From positions 1-9,755 of the forward strand of contig JAFZTV010000007.1 in NCBI GenBank assembly GCA_017618625.1: a stretch of 9,755 nt of DNA, in the 5' to 3' direction. Shown here piece after piece: positions 6,373 through 9,755 of the stretch. Origin of the DNA: Bacteroidales bacterium. GTDB taxonomy: Bacteria; Bacteroidota; Bacteroidia; Bacteroidales; P3. Under the pieces are notes generated by a model. The model worked only from the letters and a program-made list of their open reading frames with translations, did not search any database and was not told the origin of the DNA. Position 1 is the first letter of the stretch. Every line of letters begins with the position of its first letter. A program made the translations under genes and the position numbers.

Positions 6373-6972
6373 ATGCGAAAATTTACAATCATTCTTATGC
6401 TGCCTATCCTGTTGTCTGGCTGCATGAAGGAGACCGACGAGACGGTGCTGCTGCCCGTGCGAGGAGTAAAAATACCCGAGGCGGTGCTTTCGGCAGCGGA
6501 GCAGGATGCCTTGTCAGATTATATGCCTATCTATGAAGGCGGTACGCCTCCAAATATTGAGGGTGACTGGCTGGCGTCGCCTATGACACTGACTTTTGCG
6601 TCGGACAACTATGCCGGCGATTTCTATGACCTGCATTGGCGTGTGGAACGACAGAACGGACGCAACCTTGCGAAATACAAGGAATGGCAGAACACCGCAT
6701 CTGCACTTGGCAAAGAGGCTCACATCATCGGCGAGGGCGACAACTTCACCATGTACACCATCGAGCAGTCGGAGAACGCCGCCCGTGGTTGGAGCTGCGA
6801 GCAGGTGACCATTATCTCCGGCACACGCACAGGCGATGCGGTCGAAGGATATTACTATGCAGTTGTGATGAGAAACAAGACAGACGAGCGTGGTGTTATA
6901 ATCGAGCCCGACAGCTACCGGGTGTTCACCGACGGCGATGGAGTATCGCTGCCCATAACCAACATGAAATGA
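6373..6972 (+). CDS. Hypothetical lipoprotein, first gene of the surface operon
   Basis: The 199-residue protein has a lipoprotein signal peptide: a basic RK at 2-3, a hydrophobic core, and the lipobox LLSGC with the modified Cys at residue 17. The mature part is hydrophilic and mixed, with aspartate- and glycine-rich turns (GGTPPNIEGDW near 56-66; DGDGVS near the end), consistent with a small beta-rich domain. I do not recognise a family. The residues just after Cys17 (MKETDET) are acidic, as in Bacteroidota lipoproteins that are exported to the cell surface. Its TGA overlaps the next ATG by 4 bases (ATGA), so it is probably co-translated with the beta-barrel gene, and the pair may work as a unit in the outer membrane. 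Confidence 0.85.
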   Translation: MRKFTIILMLPILLSGCMKETDETVLLPVRGVKIPEAVLSAAEQDALSDYMPIYEGGTPPNIEGDWLASPMTLTFASDNYAGDFYDLHWRVERQNGRNLAKYKEWQNTASALGKEAHIIGEGDNFTMYTIEQSENAARGWSCEQVTIISGTRTGDAVEGYYYAVVMRNKTDERGVIIEPDSYRVFTDGDGVSLPITNMK

Positions 6973-7925
6973 TTATGAAGAAGAGTGTTGTCATAATGTT
7001 GCTCGCATTGCTGTCGGTGACAGCCTACGGGCAGGAGAAGCTTTCTCTGCAGATGTTCTCGGCTGGAGTCAAGACCGGTATCAGCATCGGTGATATGCGG
7101 TTAACGGCTGATTGCTACGATATGTACAAGCACACAATGACCGCCCACGCAGTGGCTGGAGTCTATTTCCAGTATCGCACACCGTTCGGTCTTTCCGTAA
7201 GGCCTGAAATCGCCTACGTCGGCAGGGGTGCAAATCTTGAATGGGAGGATGTGAAATACCGCATGAGGGCGCACTGTCTCGATATGCGCGTTGGAGTGAT
7301 ATACAACTTCACGATACACAAAACGCTGCTTTCGCCCTACGTGATAGTTGCACCGATGTGGAACACCACTTTGGGCGGACGGGTGAACTACATAGACGAC
7401 TTCACCGAGGAGATTAACATGCCGCTGTCTAAGAGCAACATGAAGATGCACGACTTCGACATGTTCTGCGGTGCAGGATTGGAATATCCCGTGTTCGGCA
7501 AAGGCTGGGCGATATACCTCTCTGGTGAAATCGGATATAACTGGGGCTTGGTGCGCAACTTTGCCAAACAGGAACAAAACGGAAACCTGACAATACTGAA
7601 CCCCAGCCTCGACCAGCCGCTGGCCACAGGTGGACGTCTTGGACGGGGCATCGAGATAACCGTGAGGGTTGGTGTGCCGTTTGGGATGAACCTTAAACGC
7701 AAACAGAAATCAACAAACGAAGAAGATATATGGACAGACGAGACAATGGAAGAGCCGGCGGACACACTGGAATCGGAGCAGCCGGACAGGGAAGTGACCA
7801 CGCCGGAGGAAAAGCCGGAGCAGGTGAAGCCCGCGGCAGAGAAACCGAAAGAGGAACAGCAACAGCAGCCCTCGCAGCCGTTGAAGGAAGAGGACTCGGA
7901 AGAATTGGAGGACCTGCAGCAATGA
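6969..7925 (+). CDS. Outer-membrane beta-barrel protein (PorT-like/porin-like) with long acidic C-terminal tail
   Basis: The start at 6969 overlaps the previous stop (ATGA). An ATG at 6975 giving MKKSVV is an equally good alternative; the upstream open frame to 6636 is a shadow of the lipoprotein gene. The 318 residues comprise a signal peptide (cleavage near AYG-Q, residue 21), then about 220 residues of alternating amphipathic strands with aromatic girdle residues (VAGVYFQYR, LSVRPEIAYVG, LDMRVGVIYNF, LSPYVIVAPMW, YLSGEIGYNW, EITVRVGVPFGM). This is typical of the outer-membrane barrel families annotated as PorT-like in Bacteroidota. Residues 250-318 form a low-complexity tail rich in Glu, Pro, Gln and Lys, with no hydrophobic segment. 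That is unusual, because such barrels normally end on the last strand. The tail should face the periplasm and could bind partners or peptidoglycan; this is inference. Confidence 0.8.
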   Translation: MIMKKSVVIMLLALLSVTAYGQEKLSLQMFSAGVKTGISIGDMRLTADCYDMYKHTMTAHAVAGVYFQYRTPFGLSVRPEIAYVGRGANLEWEDVKYRMRAHCLDMRVGVIYNFTIHKTLLSPYVIVAPMWNTTLGGRVNYIDDFTEEINMPLSKSNMKMHDFDMFCGAGLEYPVFGKGWAIYLSGEIGYNWGLVRNFAKQEQNGNLTILNPSLDQPLATGGRLGRGIEITVRVGVPFGMNLKRKQKSTNEEDIWTDETMEEPADTLESEQPDREVTTPEEKPEQVKPAAEKPKEEQQQQPSQPLKEEDSEELEDLQQ

Positions 7926-8410
7926 AAAAAGTAATGGTTATAACAGCGCTTTTGACAGCGTGTTTTGGTTTGAAAGCGCAAGCAATTTTCTCGACCGTGG
8001 GCGGAGAGGCAGCATCGGGTTCAGCCAAGCTGAGTTATACAGCGGGACAAGTGGCCACTCAGCCAGCAAAGGCGAGGGTGACAAACGCGGAACGTCTGAC
8101 GGCAAAATTGACCGAGGGTGTGCAGCAGGCCTACAGTATAGAGGAACTTAAAATTGACGGAGTTACACCGATTGCAGCCGACATCAAAATATACCCAAAC
8201 CCAACAACGGACAATATTACGGTTAGAGTGGTCGGGGAATCCCAACAAAATTACACCTTATATGACGTAAATGGGCGTAAACTGAGCAATGGAAAACTGC
8301 AAAACGGAGAAACATCAATAGATATGTCCGACCTTCCCGCTGGCAGCTATGTGCTGAAAGTCACTGGCAACGGTGCAGAGAATGGCTATAGAATAAACAA
8401 AGCAAAATAA
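7922..8410 (+). CDS. Small exported protein with T9SS type A sorting domain
   Basis: The 162-residue protein starts at an ATG overlapping the preceding TGA by 4 bases. Residues 1-20 are a signal peptide (cleavage near KAQ-A); a lipobox-like LTAC at 11-14 makes lipoprotein processing a possible alternative. Residues 25-75 carry the GGEA-SYTAGQVAT-LTEGVQQAYSI pattern that often precedes sorting domains in Bacteroidota. Residues 84-162 are a full type IX C-terminal domain: IKIYPNPTTDNITVRV, YTLYDVNGRKL, DMSDLPAGSYVLKV and a terminal basic KAK. The CTD directs passage through the type IX outer-membrane translocon, where it is normally cleaved and the cargo attached to the surface. Almost nothing lies between signal and CTD, so the cargo is only about 60 residues. 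It may be a small surface subunit or cap for the fibre encoded next. Confidence 0.88.
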   Translation: MKKVMVITALLTACFGLKAQAIFSTVGGEAASGSAKLSYTAGQVATQPAKARVTNAERLTAKLTEGVQQAYSIEELKIDGVTPIAADIKIYPNPTTDNITVRVVGESQQNYTLYDVNGRKLSNGKLQNGETSIDMSDLPAGSYVLKVTGNGAENGYRINKAK

Positions 8411-8426
8411 TAAAAAAGATATAACA

Positions 8427-9755
8427 ATGAAAAGGAGTTTATTGGCTTTACTGGCGGTATTGATGAGTCTTGTTGCAATGGCACAGGCACCGCAGAAGAT
8501 GACCTACCAGGCCGTGGTTCGCGACAACAACGGACAATTGGTAAGCAACGGCAACGTGGGGGTGCGTATCACAATTGTGCGTGGTTCTGAAACTGGCACA
8601 GAGGTTTACAGCCAGACGGAGACCGTTCACACCAACGACAACGGCCTTTTTACCACCATGATTGGCGGTACTGGATTTGATGCTATTGACTGGGGCAACG
8701 GACCGTACTACTTGAAAAGCGAAGTTGACCCCGATGGAGGCACAAACTACATTCTCACCACCACCCAGCAGATGGTGAGCGTGCCGTATGCGCTGCACGC
8801 CGGCACGGTGGACAGCATCATCGGCGGAGTGAATTTCACGGAGACTGACCCGATTTTCAATGCGTGGAACAAGGATTATAACGACCTTATAAACAGACCG
8901 ACAATACCGACCAATGTAAGCGAGCTGACAAACGATGCAGGGTATTTGACTTCATTCACAGAGACACAGGTTTTGAGCATCAGCAACGACACGATATATC
9001 TTACAGGCGGCAGTTATGTAAAGCTGCCTGCCGGCTTCAGTGGTGACTATAACGACCTGACGAACAGGCCGAACCTTGCCGACAGTGTGTCGCGGATTGT
9101 GAACGAATATCATTTAGGCGACACCATCATCAACTACATATCGCAGAACGGTTATGTGGATAGCAGCTATGTGATCAACTACAACACGCAGCAAGGCTAT
9201 GTCGATACCTCATACGTTACAAACTATATCAATAACATCGGCGGACTTGGCAGCGAAAACGACCCAGTGTTCACGGCATGGGACAAAGACTATAACGACC
9301 TTATCAACAAGCCTACCATCCCGACCGTACCGACTAATGTTAGCGAATTTACAAACGATGCAGGTTATCTGACCTCGTTTACGGAGGCGCAGGTTTTAAG
9401 TATAAGCAATGACACTATATATCTCACAGGTGGCAGCTATGTTAAACTGCCTGCAGGGTTCAGCGGCGACTATAACGACTTGACCAACAAACCTACCATA
9501 CCGACAGTGCCGACCAATGTGAGCGAGTTTACAAACGACGCTGGGTATATTACATCAGCTAATGTGCCAACGAATGTAAGCGAGTTTACAAACGATGCAG
9601 GTTACTTGACCTCGTTCACAGAGGCGCAGGTGCTTAGCATTGGACATGATACTATATATCTCACAGGAGGCAGCTATGTAAAACTGCCTGCAGGGTTCAG
9701 CGGCGACTATAACGACTTGACCAACAAACCTACCATACCGACAGTGCCGACCAAT
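8427..9755 (+). CDS. Large repetitive surface/fibre-like protein, N-terminal part (3' end outside window)
   Basis: The frame is open from the ATG at 8427 to the window end (443 codons, no stop). Residues 1-20 are a signal peptide (MKRSLLALLAVLMSLVAMAQ). Residues 21-128 form a domain common at the front of large Bacteroidota surface proteins (KMTYQAVVRDNNGQLV, NVGVRITIVRGS, YSQTETVHTNDNGLFTTMIGG, YYLKSEVDPDGGTNY, SVPYALHA). From residue 140 come modules of the form DPxFxAWxKDYNDLxNxPTIP, TNVSExTNDAGYLTSFTE, SISNDTIYLTGGSYVKLPAGFSG. The YNDLTNKP and FTNDAGYLTS elements are also widespread in phage tail fibres and adhesins, suggesting an elongated trimeric or beta-solenoid shaft. The start is 16 bases after the T9SS gene, so it belongs to the same operon. 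The C-terminus, where a sorting domain or S74 endosialidase-type chaperone might sit, is not in the window. Confidence 0.88.
   Translation, partial: MKRSLLALLAVLMSLVAMAQAPQKMTYQAVVRDNNGQLVSNGNVGVRITIVRGSETGTEVYSQTETVHTNDNGLFTTMIGGTGFDAIDWGNGPYYLKSEVDPDGGTNYILTTTQQMVSVPYALHAGTVDSIIGGVNFTETDPIFNAWNKDYNDLINRPTIPTNVSELTNDAGYLTSFTETQVLSISNDTIYLTGGSYVKLPAGFSGDYNDLTNRPNLADSVSRIVNEYHLGDTIINYISQNGYVDSSYVINYNTQQGYVDTSYVTNYINNIGGLGSENDPVFTAWDKDYNDLINKPTIPTVPTNVSEFTNDAGYLTSFTEAQVLSISNDTIYLTGGSYVKLPAGFSGDYNDLTNKPTIPTVPTNVSEFTNDAGYITSANVPTNVSEFTNDAGYLTSFTEAQVLSIGHDTIYLTGGSYVKLPAGFSGDYNDLTNKPTIPTVPTN
8847..9755 (+). repeat. Protein-coding repeat modules of the fibre gene
   Basis: DYNDL modules begin at 8874, 9045, 9288, 9468 and 9705. 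The modules at 9288 and 9468 are separated by 180 bases. The next interval is 237 bases because of an extra inserted TNVSEFTNDAGY copy (about 9567-9600). A spacer of different sequence (about 9066-9250), with the NGYVDSSYVINY / QGYVDTSYVTNY pair, breaks the series. A 75-base block is identical at 9444-9518 and 9681-9755, synonymous sites included. Confidence 0.85.

Noticed and set aside
6636..6968. Extension of the barrel protein upstream to an ATG at 6636
   Set aside because: This part overlaps the lipoprotein gene, and the signal peptide begins only at 6969/6975. The residues before it are Arg/Cys/His-rich frame-shifted sequence.
7730..7921. Longer start for the small T9SS protein at 7730
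   Set aside because: It would overlap the acidic tail of the barrel gene and bury the signal peptide; the ATG at 7922 gives a proper signal peptide and an ATGA overlap.
8847..9755. Prophage tail-fibre gene
   Set aside because: The YNDLTNKP / FTNDAGYLTS modules occur in phage fibres, but here there is a signal peptide, a Bacteroidota surface-protein N-terminal domain and a T9SS neighbour, and no phage structural or lysis gene nearby.

Overview
The window reads as a piece of a Bacteroidota chromosome, most likely order Bacteroidales. Four things point there: promoter elements of the TTTG / TAnnTTTG type, AT-rich leaders without strong Shine-Dalgarno sites, a type IX secretion (T9SS) C-terminal sorting domain, and Bacteroidales-type alpha-2-macroglobulin and surface-protein families. 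Base composition is intermediate. The left genes strongly favour C-ending codons, whereas the right-hand surface-protein genes are visibly more AT-rich. No phage, IS element, CRISPR array, tRNA or rRNA was found.

Layout. (1) 1-1310: the 3' end of a large alpha-2-macroglobulin-like gene (+). Two short tracts of 7- and 8-base tandem repeats sit in frame inside it. (2) 1441-2655: a secreted protein of unknown function whose C-terminal third is a Ser/Thr/Arg tandem repeat, closed by a terminator. (3) 2736-3599: a nucleoside (uridine-type) phosphorylase, ending at a hairpin that can serve both it and the convergent groEL. (4) 5712-3683 (-): groES then groEL, separated by an unusually structured 125-base spacer. 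(5) 5713-6372: 660 bases without a protein gene, but dense in signals. Two tandem sigma-54-like -24/-12 elements read toward groES. A canonical Bacteroidota promoter reads rightward into a rod-shaped structured RNA with its own terminator; it is a 6S-like candidate. Beyond that lies a second promoter region carrying an 11-bp tandem direct repeat and a 14-bp palindrome. (6) 6373-9755 (+): a tightly packed operon of a lipoprotein, an outer-membrane beta-barrel with a long acidic tail, a small T9SS-sorted protein and a large repetitive fibre-like surface protein that runs off the window.

How the parts fit. The left and middle genes are housekeeping: protease defence or envelope, nucleoside salvage, and chaperonin. 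The right-hand operon looks like a self-contained surface-display unit. Its first three genes overlap by 4 bases at each junction, and the fourth follows after 16 bases. I infer that the lipoprotein and barrel form an outer-membrane base, and that the CTD protein and the fibre are exported cargo.

The least explained signals are four: the recurring 28- to 32-base arrays of four heptads or octads (five in 5 kb, inside genes and between genes); the tandem sigma-54-like promoter of a heat-shock operon; the candidate structured RNA; and the surface operon with its operator-like promoter.
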